In this document: one piece after another, positions 16,457 to 24,346 of the stretch
Layout of the letters: each line of letters starts with the position of its first letter
Position numbering within the stretch: position 1 is the first letter of the stretch
NCBI GenBank assembly: GCA_910577935.1
Contig: CAJTOT010000008.1
Location: 48,322 to 106,249 of the forward strand
From: an uncultured Hungatella sp.
Lineage (GTDB): Bacteria > Bacillota > Clostridia > Lachnospirales > Lachnospiraceae
Direction of reading: 5' to 3'
DNA length: 57,928 bases
Notes under the pieces: model-generated
What the model was told of the DNA's origin: nothing
The model's input: the letters and a program-made list of their open reading frames with translations, nothing else
Databases searched by the model: none
Made by a program: the position numbers and the translations under genes

Positions 16457-18562
16457 ATGGCAAAGTATCTGGTAATTGTGGAGTCACCGGCGAAAGTGAA
16501 GACCATCAAGAAATTTTTAGGTGCGAACTATGAGGTGGACGCCTCCAACGGCCACGTCAGGGATCTTCCCAAGAGTCAGCTGGGGATAGATACCGAGAAC
16601 GACTATGAGCCGAAGTATATCACTATTCGGGGGAAAGGTGATATTCTCGCAAAACTTCGCAAGGAAGTAAAAAAAGCCGAAGTGATCTATCTGGCAACAG
16701 ACCCTGACCGGGAGGGGGAGGCCATCTCCTGGCACTTGATGAAGGCTCTGAAGCTGGACCAGGAAGAGGAGAGGAAAGATAAGAAGATTTACAGGATCAG
16801 CTTTAACGAGATCACGAAAAATGCTGTAAAAAGCTCTTTGAAGTCCCCGAGAAAGCTGGATATGGATCTGGTGGACGCCCAGCAGACCAGAAGGATTCTG
16901 GACCGCATGGTAGGCTACAGCATCAGCCCTCTTCTGTGGGCAAAGGTGAAAAGGGGGTTAAGCGCCGGGCGGGTGCAGTCCGTGGCTCTTCGTATGATCT
17001 GTGACCGTGAAGAGGAGATCAACACATTTATTCCGGAAGAGTACTGGAACCTGGAGGCAGATCTTTTCCAGACAGGCAGCAGGAAAGCCCTGAAAGCCAA
17101 ATTTCACGGGGACAGCCAGGGAAAGCTGGCGATTCACAGCAAGGATGAGATGGATCAGATATTAAAAGATCTGGAGCAGGCGTCCTATGTGGTGAAAGAG
17201 GTGAAGAACGGGGAGAGGAGCAAGAAAGCGCCTCTGCCATTTACCACAAGCACCCTCCAGCAGGAGGCTTCCAAGACTCTCAACTTTTCTACCCAGAAGA
17301 CCATGCGGCTTGCGCAGCAGCTGTATGAAGGCGTGGAGGTGAAGGGACACGGAACCATAGGTCTCATCACCTATCTGCGTACAGACTCTACCAGAGTGGC
17401 GGAGGAGGCCGACAGGGCAGCCAGAGAGTACATCGGCAAAACCTACGGGGAGACTTATGTGGCAAAGGGAGAAAACGGAAAGAAGAACAGCGGCAAGATC
17501 CAGGATGCCCATGAGGCCATCCGCCCCACGGACATTGCCCTGACGCCTGCAAAGGTGAAAGATTCTCTTCAGAGAGATTTATTCCGCCTCTACCAGCTCA
17601 TATGGAAGCGGTTTACCGCCAGCAGGATGCAGCCGGCGTTGTATCACACGGTCTCCGTGAAGGTCCAGGCGGCGCAGTATGAGTTCACTTTGTCTGCCTC
17701 CAAGATAGCCTTTGACGGCTTTATGTCCGTCTATGTGGAGGACGACGAAAAGGAAGAGTCCAACGCCCTTCTGGGGAAACTGGAAAAAGGCATGGAGCTG
17801 CGCCTTGGAGAGCTGCACAGCAGCCAGCATTTTACCCAGCCGCCGGCCCACTACACGGAAGCCTCTCTCGTGAAGGCTTTGGAGGAGCAGGGGATCGGAC
17901 GCCCCAGTACTTACGCGCCCACCATCACAACCATCATCGCCAGGCGGTATGTGGCGAAAGAGAACAAGAACCTCTATGTGACAGAGCTGGGGGAAGTGGT
18001 AAACCGGATCATGAAGGAGAACTTCCCGAGCATCGTGGATCTGCAGTTTACGGCCAACATGGAGTATCTTCTTGACAGGGTGGGAGACGGAACCGTGGAG
18101 TGGAAAACCGTGGTACGCAACTTCTATCCCGACTTAGACGAGGCGGTGAAGAAGGCGGAGAAGGAGCTGGAATCGGTGACTATTGCCGATGAGGTGTCCG
18201 ACGAAGTCTGTGACCACTGCGGACGCAACATGGTGATCAAGTACGGGCCTCACGGAAAGTTCCTGGCATGTCCCGGATTCCCCGAATGCAAGAACACCAA
18301 GCCTTATTTCGAGAAGATAGGCGTGCCCTGTCCGAAATGCGGCAGGGAGGTGGTCATCAAAAAGACCAAGAAGGGCAGGAAGTACTACGGATGCGAGAAC
18401 AATCCGGAGTGCGATTTCATGTCCTGGCAGAAGCCTTCCACCGTCACATGTCCGGAGTGCGGCAGCTACATGGTGGAGAAGGGGCACAAGCTGCTGTGCA
18501 GCAACGAGCAGTGCGGGTACTCCGCAAAACAGGAAGATACGTCTAAAGAAAAAAAAGATTGA
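16457..18562 (+). CDS. topA: DNA topoisomerase I
   Basis: A type IA topoisomerase of 701 aa that relaxes negative supercoils. The Toprim domain starts LVIVESPAKVKTIKKFLG and contains the acidic TDPDREGEA. The catalytic tyrosine lies in GLITYLRTDSTR (about residue 300). Three C-terminal Cys4 zinc ribbons follow (CDHCGRN..CPGFPEC, CPKCGRE..CENNPEC, CPECGSY..CSNEQC). The ATG at 16457 follows AAGGAG; the upstream frame extension overlaps dprA. All motifs are intact. Confidence 0.97.
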   Translation: MAKYLVIVESPAKVKTIKKFLGANYEVDASNGHVRDLPKSQLGIDTENDYEPKYITIRGKGDILAKLRKEVKKAEVIYLATDPDREGEAISWHLMKALKLDQEEERKDKKIYRISFNEITKNAVKSSLKSPRKLDMDLVDAQQTRRILDRMVGYSISPLLWAKVKRGLSAGRVQSVALRMICDREEEINTFIPEEYWNLEADLFQTGSRKALKAKFHGDSQGKLAIHSKDEMDQILKDLEQASYVVKEVKNGERSKKAPLPFTTSTLQQEASKTLNFSTQKTMRLAQQLYEGVEVKGHGTIGLITYLRTDSTRVAEEADRAAREYIGKTYGETYVAKGENGKKNSGKIQDAHEAIRPTDIALTPAKVKDSLQRDLFRLYQLIWKRFTASRMQPALYHTVSVKVQAAQYEFTLSASKIAFDGFMSVYVEDDEKEESNALLGKLEKGMELRLGELHSSQHFTQPPAHYTEASLVKALEEQGIGRPSTYAPTITTIIARRYVAKENKNLYVTELGEVVNRIMKENFPSIVDLQFTANMEYLLDRVGDGTVEWKTVVRNFYPDLDEAVKKAEKELESVTIADEVSDEVCDHCGRNMVIKYGPHGKFLACPGFPECKNTKPYFEKIGVPCPKCGREVVIKKTKKGRKYYGCENNPECDFMSWQKPSTVTCPECGSYMVEKGHKLLCSNEQCGYSAKQEDTSKEKKD

Positions 18563-18585
18563 CTCCATTTTGGACGAATTATTAA

Positions 18586-18600
18586 AATATTTTGAAAATT
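18586..18600. promoter_or_regulatory. CodY-box-like site upstream of codY
   Basis: AATATTTTGAAAATT matches the CodY consensus AATTTTCWGAAAATT at 13 of 15 positions. It lies 12 bp upstream of the -35 box, consistent with autoregulation. Confidence 0.55.
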
Positions 18601-18611
18601 TATAATAAGTG

Positions 18612-18640
18612 TTGTCATTTTTCAGCATATATGATACAAT
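18612..18640 (+). promoter_or_regulatory. codY promoter
   Basis: TTGTCA (18612-18617), 17 bp, TACAAT (18635-18640), about 58 bp before the ATG. Confidence 0.7.
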
Positions 18641-18698
18641 TCTTGTATTACTATTAGTTTGCTGCTCTTTTTTGCGGGTAAGAAGGAGGTTTTCGAAA

Positions 18699-19475
18699 AT
18701 GAGTGTGCAGTTGCTGGATAAGACAAGAAAGATTGGTAAATTATTGCACAATAATAATTCCAACAAAGTGGTGTTTAATGATATCTGTCAGGTATTGAGT
18801 GAGATACTGAATTCGAATATTCTGGTTATCAGCAAAAAAGGAAAGGTTCTCGGAATCAGCGCCTGGCCCGGGGTAGATGAGATCGAGGAACTGATCGACG
18901 ATCAGCTGGGCGAATTCATAGACAAGATGCTCAACGAGCGCCTTCTGAGCATTCTCTCCACCAAAGAGAACGTGAATCTGGCCACCTTGGGATTTGCGGA
19001 GGAGAACGTGAAAAAGTATCAGGCCATCATCACCCCCATCGATATCGCCGGGGAGCGTCTGGGGACTCTGTTTATCTACAAGACAGATGCCCAGTACGAT
19101 ATAGACGACATTATTTTAAGCGAATACGGGACCACCGTGGTGGGACTGGAGATGATGCGGTCTGTGAACGAGGAGAATGCGGAAGAGTCGAGGAAGATTC
19201 AGATTGTAAAGTCTGCCATCAGCACCCTATCCTTCTCGGAGCTGGAGGCCATCACCCATATTTTCGAGGAGCTGGACGGCAATGAGGGAATCCTGGTGGC
19301 CAGCAAGATCGCTGACAGGGTGGGAATCACCCGCTCCGTCATCGTCAACGCTCTGCGCAAGTTCGAGAGCGCCGGGGTGATTGAGTCCCGCTCCTCTGGG
19401 ATGAAAGGGACTTACATCAAGGTTCTCAACGACGTGGTGTTTGACGAGCTGAAACAGCTTAAGAATTCCAATTAA
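18699..19475 (+). CDS. codY: GTP- and BCAA-sensing global regulator CodY
   Basis: 258 aa, matching the usual length of about 259. The N-terminal GAF-type ligand domain begins VQLLDKTRKIGKLLH. A linker leads to the C-terminal winged helix with the conserved ASKIADRVGITRSVIVNALR recognition segment (about 203-222). CodY represses nitrogen and amino-acid acquisition genes when branched-chain amino acids and GTP are plentiful. The ATG at 18699 follows AAGGAGG. It has its own promoter and a CodY-like box upstream, and ends in a strong terminator. The position after topA is common in Clostridia. Confidence 0.96.
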   Translation: MSVQLLDKTRKIGKLLHNNNSNKVVFNDICQVLSEILNSNILVISKKGKVLGISAWPGVDEIEELIDDQLGEFIDKMLNERLLSILSTKENVNLATLGFAEENVKKYQAIITPIDIAGERLGTLFIYKTDAQYDIDDIILSEYGTTVVGLEMMRSVNEENAEESRKIQIVKSAISTLSFSELEAITHIFEELDGNEGILVASKIADRVGITRSVIVNALRKFESAGVIESRSSGMKGTYIKVLNDVVFDELKQLKNSN

Positions 19476-19480
19476 AACAG

Positions 19481-19517
19481 AAAGACCCGAAGCACATAGC
19501 TGCCTTCGGGTCTTTTT
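19481..19517. terminator. terminator between codY and the convergent NusG-II gene
   Basis: AAAGACCCGAAG (19481-19492) pairs with CTTCGGGTCTTT (19504-19515). A-rich and T-rich flanks make it usable from both sides. Confidence 0.85.
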
Positions 19518-19521
19518 GAGA

Positions 19522-19878
19522 TTATTTCTCCTCCCCCACAATCTTGGCGATCATCAGGTTTGGAAGGCAGATGATCATCTCACCGGAACGGCCGATGGTT
19601 CCCTGGTGGATACATACCTTGTCCGGGCAGGTGGCATCTGCGATACAGGCCTGTCCGTTTTGGATAACCAGGGTGTTGGTTCCGCCGTTGTGGCCGTTGA
19701 TGACGAACTCTCCGTCCTTACTTAAATCCAGCTTCTCCACGACCACTCCGTCTACAGTCACCTCAACCACCACTGCCGGTTCCCGGTTCGTGATGCGGTT
19801 GCCGATATACAGCCCGGCGGCGACAACCAGGATTGTCAGAGCCAGCACGATGTCCCGCAGAGTTTGTTTATCCTTCAT
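19522..19878 (-). CDS. NusG domain II membrane-anchored protein (EetA-like)
   Basis: 118 aa. One hydrophobic helix (about residues 9-26) anchors a small extracytoplasmic beta domain of the NusG-II type. A cysteine-containing stretch QACIADATCPDKVCIHQG follows at about 73-90. Proteins with this architecture often accompany Gx transporters, FMN-binding proteins and ApbE; as I recall, EetA of the Listeria flavin-based extracellular electron transfer locus is of this type. The three cysteines could hold a disulfide or metal, but this is inference. It is transcribed opposite to the flanking genes, with AAGGAGTGAC as ribosome site before the ATG at 19878. Confidence 0.75.
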   Translation of the reverse strand: MKDKQTLRDIVLALTILVVAAGLYIGNRITNREPAVVVEVTVDGVVVEKLDLSKDGEFVINGHNGGTNTLVIQNGQACIADATCPDKVCIHQGTIGRSGEMIICLPNLMIAKIVGEEK

Positions 19879-20046
19879 AATGTCACTCCTTGCAGTTTTT
19901 ATGTCTCATTCACAGCTTGACAAAGGGTATAAGTCTGCGCATGTTCCAAGAGAGTATAGCATAAGTTGCCGCAAATCGCAAGATTTCCTGTTCTTCTGTC
20001 TCTGGCCGGTTAAGGAAAACGTAAAACTAAGTAAGGAGTTTGAGTC

Positions 20047-20074
20047 TTGTATTTTATGGAAGAACAGGTATAAT
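20047..20074 (+). promoter_or_regulatory. promoter of the secreted glycosidase gene
   Basis: TTGTAT (20047-20052), 16 bp, TATAAT (20069-20074), 64 bp before the ATG. Confidence 0.6.
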
Positions 20075-20138
20075 AAGTTATCACGGCGAGTATTCTTTTT
20101 TGAATACACAGCAGCCGGAGCAGACAAGGAGGTTTGAT

Positions 20139-21899
20139 ATGAGAAGAGACAGAAAGGTACTGTGGCCGGCGTTCATCGTGGCCGCGGCTATATACACCGG
20201 GATTGCCGGGAGAGGCATGGAAGCTCTCGCAGCTCCCCAGAACCAGGAGACAGGAGTTCTGACAGAGACGCAGGCGGCACAGGGGGAGAACGCCCGGGAG
20301 ACAGAAGCGCCGGGACAGCCTGAGCCCACGGAGAGGGCGGCCCTGTCCTGCACCACAGACGGCGCCAACGTGAATATTACGGCCGCGGTGTCAGGGGAGG
20401 TGTCGGACCCGGCAGTCTACGACAACTACTGGTATCTGTTTGAGATGGAGCCCTACCAGGACGAACTGGGCGACAGGACGGACTATAAAGCCTGGTGGAA
20501 TAAAGGGGACACTGTCAGCTATTCCCTGCCCCTGGGATTTGGGACCAGCTCTGACAGGCTGTACTCCAAGTATGTGCTGGCTGTTTTTGACGGAACCAGA
20601 TATCACGCCATCAGCGCCCCCGCCTATATCACCAACCCGGAGGTCCTGGCAAAGAACAAAGCCGAATTTAAGAATCCCCAGACAAAAAAGGGCCTTCTTC
20701 TTGACGGGGATATGATCGCCGACGCCATGGAACTGGGGGTAAAGCACACCTCGATCAACATCGCGTTTCACCAGCTGCTGGGCGAGGGCATCGACTACCA
20801 GTATGACGGAAAGACCTATCACTTCAACAGAGGACTTATCGAAAGCTATGACAAGATTGTCGACACCATGACCAGCAAGAATATCATGGTCACGGCAATC
20901 ATCTTAAACGGCTGGAACGACAGCACGCCGCAGCTGTTTCTGCCGGGTGTGAACAGGACGGCCGGGGCCAATTATTATAATTTTAACGCTTCCACAGAAG
21001 AGGGGGTGGAGACCATCAAGGCGGTGGCTTCCTTCCTGGCGGAGAGATATTCCGGGGCGGCGGGTTCCAAGGGAAAGATTTCCAACTGGGTGATCGGTAA
21101 CGAGATCAACAACGCGCAGGTGTGGAACTACGCGGGAGAGAAAGAGCTGAAAGGGTATATCAACGAGTATATGAAAGCGTTCCGGGTCTTTTACACCGCC
21201 ATCAAGAGCACCAGCAGCAGCGACAGGCTGTATTTTTCCACGGATTTCAACTGGACAGAGCCGGAACCCACCCTGTCCAGATACGGCGCCAGGGACGTGA
21301 TAGACACCTTCGCGGCCATGGTGAGAGAGGGAGGGGATATTGCGTGGGGACTGTCCTACCACCCCTACCCGGACCCTCTCACGGAGCCGGAGTTCTGGGA
21401 TGACGGGCTGACCGGGCGGGCTGTGGAGAGCGTGGATACCAGGATTGTCAACTTCAACAACCTGCACATTATGACCGATTACATGAACCGCCAGGAGCTT
21501 CTGGGGCCGGACGGGAGAGTGAGACACATCATCCTGTCGGAGCAGGGCTTTACGTCAAAGAGCATTACCAGAGGGGACGTGGCCCAGATTCAGGCTGCCG
21601 CCATGGCCTATGCCTACTACATCGCGGACAGCAACCCCTGCATTGACGCGATTATCATGAACCGGCAGGTGGACAACGTGGATGAGACCAACACGTCCGT
21701 GGCCCTGGGGCTGTGGGAGTGCGACATGTCCTCAGCGGCGGTGAAGGCCACCATGAGAAAGCCGGTGTGGACGGTGTTCCGTGTCATTGACAAAAAGAGC
21801 TCCCTGGAGGTGACGGAATTTGCCAAGGAGATTATCGGAATCGAGAAGTGGTCTGACGTGATTCCGAATTTTAAGTGGAAAAAATATGAGAATCAGTAA
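20139..21899 (+). CDS. secreted DUF5722-type glycoside hydrolase
   Basis: 586 aa. A basic N-terminus and hydrophobic segment (FIVAAAIYTGIAG) ending near an ALA-A site form a Sec signal, followed by a low-complexity linker rich in E, Q, A and P. The catalytic part is a TIM barrel of clan A character: NWVIGNEINNAQVW carries the probable acid/base Glu and HIILSEQGFTS the probable nucleophile Glu. This recalls family GH39/DUF5722 proteins. The substrate is unknown, perhaps a galactan or mucin glycan given galE, galT and the alpha-galactosidase relic nearby. The ATG at 20139 follows AAGGAGG. It lies between NusG-II and the FMN-binding gene but has its own promoter, so it may be only a neighbour. 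Confidence 0.75.
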   Translation: MRRDRKVLWPAFIVAAAIYTGIAGRGMEALAAPQNQETGVLTETQAAQGENARETEAPGQPEPTERAALSCTTDGANVNITAAVSGEVSDPAVYDNYWYLFEMEPYQDELGDRTDYKAWWNKGDTVSYSLPLGFGTSSDRLYSKYVLAVFDGTRYHAISAPAYITNPEVLAKNKAEFKNPQTKKGLLLDGDMIADAMELGVKHTSINIAFHQLLGEGIDYQYDGKTYHFNRGLIESYDKIVDTMTSKNIMVTAIILNGWNDSTPQLFLPGVNRTAGANYYNFNASTEEGVETIKAVASFLAERYSGAAGSKGKISNWVIGNEINNAQVWNYAGEKELKGYINEYMKAFRVFYTAIKSTSSSDRLYFSTDFNWTEPEPTLSRYGARDVIDTFAAMVREGGDIAWGLSYHPYPDPLTEPEFWDDGLTGRAVESVDTRIVNFNNLHIMTDYMNRQELLGPDGRVRHIILSEQGFTSKSITRGDVAQIQAAAMAYAYYIADSNPCIDAIIMNRQVDNVDETNTSVALGLWECDMSSAAVKATMRKPVWTVFRVIDKKSSLEVTEFAKEIIGIEKWSDVIPNFKWKKYENQ

Positions 21900-21905
21900 A
21901 ACTAA

Positions 21906-21934
21906 TTGAAGTGTCATCGGAAATATGGTAAAAT
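21906..21934 (+). promoter_or_regulatory. promoter of the FMN-binding repeat gene
   Basis: TTGAAG (21906-21911), 17 bp, extended -10 TGGTAAAAT (TAAAAT at 21929-21934). The 88-nt leader contains GCGCTCAGGCGC-type pairing. Confidence 0.65.
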
Positions 21935-22022
21935 GTACTCTATCGCACGGAGTTTGCGCTCAGGCGCAGGCGGGTTGTCAGAACAATCGGACAGCAAAAA
22001 AACGTACAGGAGGAGTATAGAA

Positions 22023-23447
22023 ATGACACAGAAACAAAAGGGGTATGCCGGTCTTGGAGTGATGCTGGTGCTGGCGGCAGGCACAGTATTTGGTTCTGAG
22101 CCTCTCTACAAGGCTATTGACGCCATGTCCACAGAGAAGGTAGATTACACGCCGGGAACTTATGTGGGAGCCGCCCAGGGTTTTGGGGGAGAGGTAGTGG
22201 CCACAGTCGCCGTGGGCGCCGCAGGCATTGAGAGCGTGGAACTGAGCGGAGCAGGCGAGACACCGGCTATCGGCGGAGCCGCCCTTGAGCAGCTGCCGTC
22301 CCTGTTTGTGGAGGCCAATTCTTCCAGAGTTGACGCGGTTGCAGGCGCCACCATCAGCAGCAACGCGGCCATGGAGGCGGTGCAGCAGGCCCTTGACCAG
22401 GCAGCGGGAAAGATTGACGTGATTGAGAGGACTGAACCCCAGACGGAGGCAGCGGCCGAGAAGGAAGAGGCTGCCAAGGCGCCGTCTGATGCCAGCTATA
22501 CACCAGGCACTTATGAGGGGACCGCAAAAGGCTTCGGCGGCGACGTGAAGGCCGTGGTAGTGATCGGAGCTTCAGGGGCCATTGAGTCAGTAGAGCTGAC
22601 AGGAGCCGACGAGACTCCGGCCCTGGGCGGGGAAGCGTTGAAAACTTTGGCTCCCGCCTTTGTGGAGGCCAACTCCGCAGATGTGGATGCGGTGGCCGGA
22701 TGCACTCTCAGCAGCAACGGAGCCATGGAAGCAGTGCAGGCGGCTCTCGACCAGGCATCAGGAGGAAGCGCGGCCAGCGACACCGAGAAGGCAGTTGAGG
22801 AGACTGAGAAGGCAGCGGAGGAGACTGAGAAGGCAGAGGAGGAGACCAAGAAGGAAGCTCCGAAGGCCAACTATGTGCCGGGAACTTACGAGGGAACGGC
22901 CAAAGGCTTCGGAGGCGATGTTACCGCCAAGGTTACCATCGACGATTCCGGAATCAAGTCCGTGGAGCTGACGGGAGACGGCGAGACCCCGGCCCTGGGC
23001 GGAGAAGCGTTAAAGACTCTGGCGCCTGCGTTCGAGGAGGCAGGCTCTGCTGACATCGACGGGGTGGCAGGCTGCACCGTGACCAGCAACGCGGCTATGG
23101 ACGCGGTCCAGGAGGCTCTGGATCAGGCGGCTGCCGACGGCCCCGGACAGGCGGCAGGAGGAAACGCAGCCCAGGCAGGAGGATATAAGCCGGGAACCTA
23201 CGAGGGAACGGCCAAAGGCTTCGGAGGCGATATTACCGCCAAGGTTACCATCGATGATTCCGGAATCAAGTCCGTGGAGCTGACGGGAGACGGCGAGACC
23301 CCGGCCCTGGGCGGAGAAGCGTTAAAGACCCTGGCGCCTGCGTTCGAGGAGGCAGGCTCTGCTGACATTGACGGGGTGGCGGGCTGTACCGTGACCAGCG
23401 GCGCGGCTATGGAGGCTGTGCAGGCCGCTCTGGATCAGGCGAAGTAG
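22023..23447 (+). CDS. membrane-anchored protein with four FMN-binding domains
   Basis: 474 aa. An N-terminal hydrophobic helix (about 8-24) without a lipobox anchors four FMN_bind domains of about 85-100 residues, near 42-125, 160-245, 287-367 and 390-474. They are joined by acidic, E/K/A-rich linkers. Each domain ends with an ApbE-type flavinylation site: DAVAGATISS in domain 1, DAVAGCTLSS in domain 2, DGVAGCTVTS in domains 3 and 4. ApbE joins FMN to the Thr of such sites, so up to four flavins could form an electron wire outside the membrane. Listeria PplA, with two such domains, is the closest functional parallel I know. Domains 3 and 4 are nearly identical in DNA. The ATG at 22023 follows AGGAGGAG. 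Confidence 0.88.
   Translation: MTQKQKGYAGLGVMLVLAAGTVFGSEPLYKAIDAMSTEKVDYTPGTYVGAAQGFGGEVVATVAVGAAGIESVELSGAGETPAIGGAALEQLPSLFVEANSSRVDAVAGATISSNAAMEAVQQALDQAAGKIDVIERTEPQTEAAAEKEEAAKAPSDASYTPGTYEGTAKGFGGDVKAVVVIGASGAIESVELTGADETPALGGEALKTLAPAFVEANSADVDAVAGCTLSSNGAMEAVQAALDQASGGSAASDTEKAVEETEKAAEETEKAEEETKKEAPKANYVPGTYEGTAKGFGGDVTAKVTIDDSGIKSVELTGDGETPALGGEALKTLAPAFEEAGSADIDGVAGCTVTSNAAMDAVQEALDQAAADGPGQAAGGNAAQAGGYKPGTYEGTAKGFGGDITAKVTIDDSGIKSVELTGDGETPALGGEALKTLAPAFEEAGSADIDGVAGCTVTSGAAMEAVQAALDQAK
22878..23406 (+). repeat. near-identical tandem duplication of an FMN domain
   Basis: The segments 22878-23094 and 23190-23406, 312 bp apart, differ at only a few bases by eye. The first two FMN domains are much more diverged, so this is a recent duplication or gene conversion. 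Confidence 0.85.
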
Positions 23448-23503
23448 ACTGCAGAACCGCCTGACCAGGCAGTTGAAGAGGTACATTAAAAGAGTACAAG
23501 AAA

Positions 23504-23548
23504 GGGGGCTGTCCCATAAGTGAGATATCACAGGAGACAGCCCTTTTT
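23504..23548 (+). terminator. terminator after the FMN-binding gene
   Basis: GGGCTGTC (23506-23513) and GACAGCCC (23536-23543), followed by five T. It separates the FMN gene from the Gx gene. Confidence 0.8.
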
Positions 23549-23611
23549 CATATCACAGGAAAGCCCGTCCTGTGACGGACATTCATTTGCAGATATATGA
23601 CAGGAGCACAT

Positions 23612-24124
23612 ATGAACTCAAAAAAGACAGGAGCCTGGGTGGCGACCTATGGAATGCTCATCAGCCTGGCATTCATTTTCAGTTATCTGGAGGCAGTTAT
23701 CCCTATTCCTATCCCCGTTCCGGGAGTGAAGCTGGGGCTTGCCAATCTGGTGACGATTGTAGGGCTGTACACCGTGGGAATCAAGGGGACGGCGGCAGTT
23801 TCCCTGGTGAGGATCGTCCTGGTGGGATTTACCTTCGGCAACGCCTCCAGCATGATCTACAGCCTGGCAGGCGGGGCCCTCAGCCTGATTCTCATGATAC
23901 TGGCAAAAAAGCCGGGCTGGTTCAGCCAGATCGGGGTCAGCATCATAGGGGGAATCGGGCATAATATCGGCCAGATCTCCATCGCGGCGGTGGTGGTTCA
24001 GACTTCGGGTGTATTTTACTATCTTCCCTTTCTCATGGCGGCGGGAATCGTGGCAGGAGCTGTCATAGGGCTTCTGGGCGGGCTGGTGACGGCGAGGATC
24101 AAGAACTTTGTGAAAAAATTGTAA
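23612..24124 (+). CDS. Gx transporter family membrane protein (EetB-like, ECF-S fold)
   Basis: 170 aa, five or six hydrophobic helices. The conserved opening segment AVIPIPIPVPGVKLGLANLV is followed by GIKGTAAVSLVRI. These are the hallmarks of the family called heptaprenyl diphosphate synthase component I or Gx transporter. Such proteins commonly sit beside NusG-II proteins, FMN-binding proteins and ApbE; as I recall, EetB of the Listeria locus belongs here. The name from quinone synthesis is misleading; a role in moving flavin or supporting the redox complex is more likely but unproven. The ATG at 23612 is preferred because AGGAG lies 6 bp upstream. Confidence 0.8.
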   Translation: MNSKKTGAWVATYGMLISLAFIFSYLEAVIPIPIPVPGVKLGLANLVTIVGLYTVGIKGTAAVSLVRIVLVGFTFGNASSMIYSLAGGALSLILMILAKKPGWFSQIGVSIIGGIGHNIGQISIAAVVVQTSGVFYYLPFLMAAGIVAGAVIGLLGGLVTARIKNFVKKL

Positions 24125-24346
24125 GTAAATAGATGGAAATTCTATGTTTTTCCCACGGGAAATGTATTATAATGAAAACAGTTGACAATCCTGCTGCGTT
24201 TGGCGGAGGCATCAAGCCAGTCGTGTTTCGGGCAGCAGGGAATGCGACCCTGACGGAAGCCGCCGAATGTGCGTGCAGGCAGTCCCAGGCAAGTCTGCCA
24301 GGCGTGCTGTCCGCGGGAATCAATGAGATGGGAGGCTGTATTAAAG
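24125..24346. other. spacer before galT
   Basis: A TATAAT (24168-24173) suggests a promoter for galT, although the -35 region is weak. An open frame from 24133 crosses this spacer into galT but resembles nothing known to me and is not called. Confidence 0.4.

Noticed and set aside
22023..23447. CRISPR-like repeat array
   Set aside because: The periodic similarity is in-frame protein domain repetition of about 100 codons, not short repeats with spacers.
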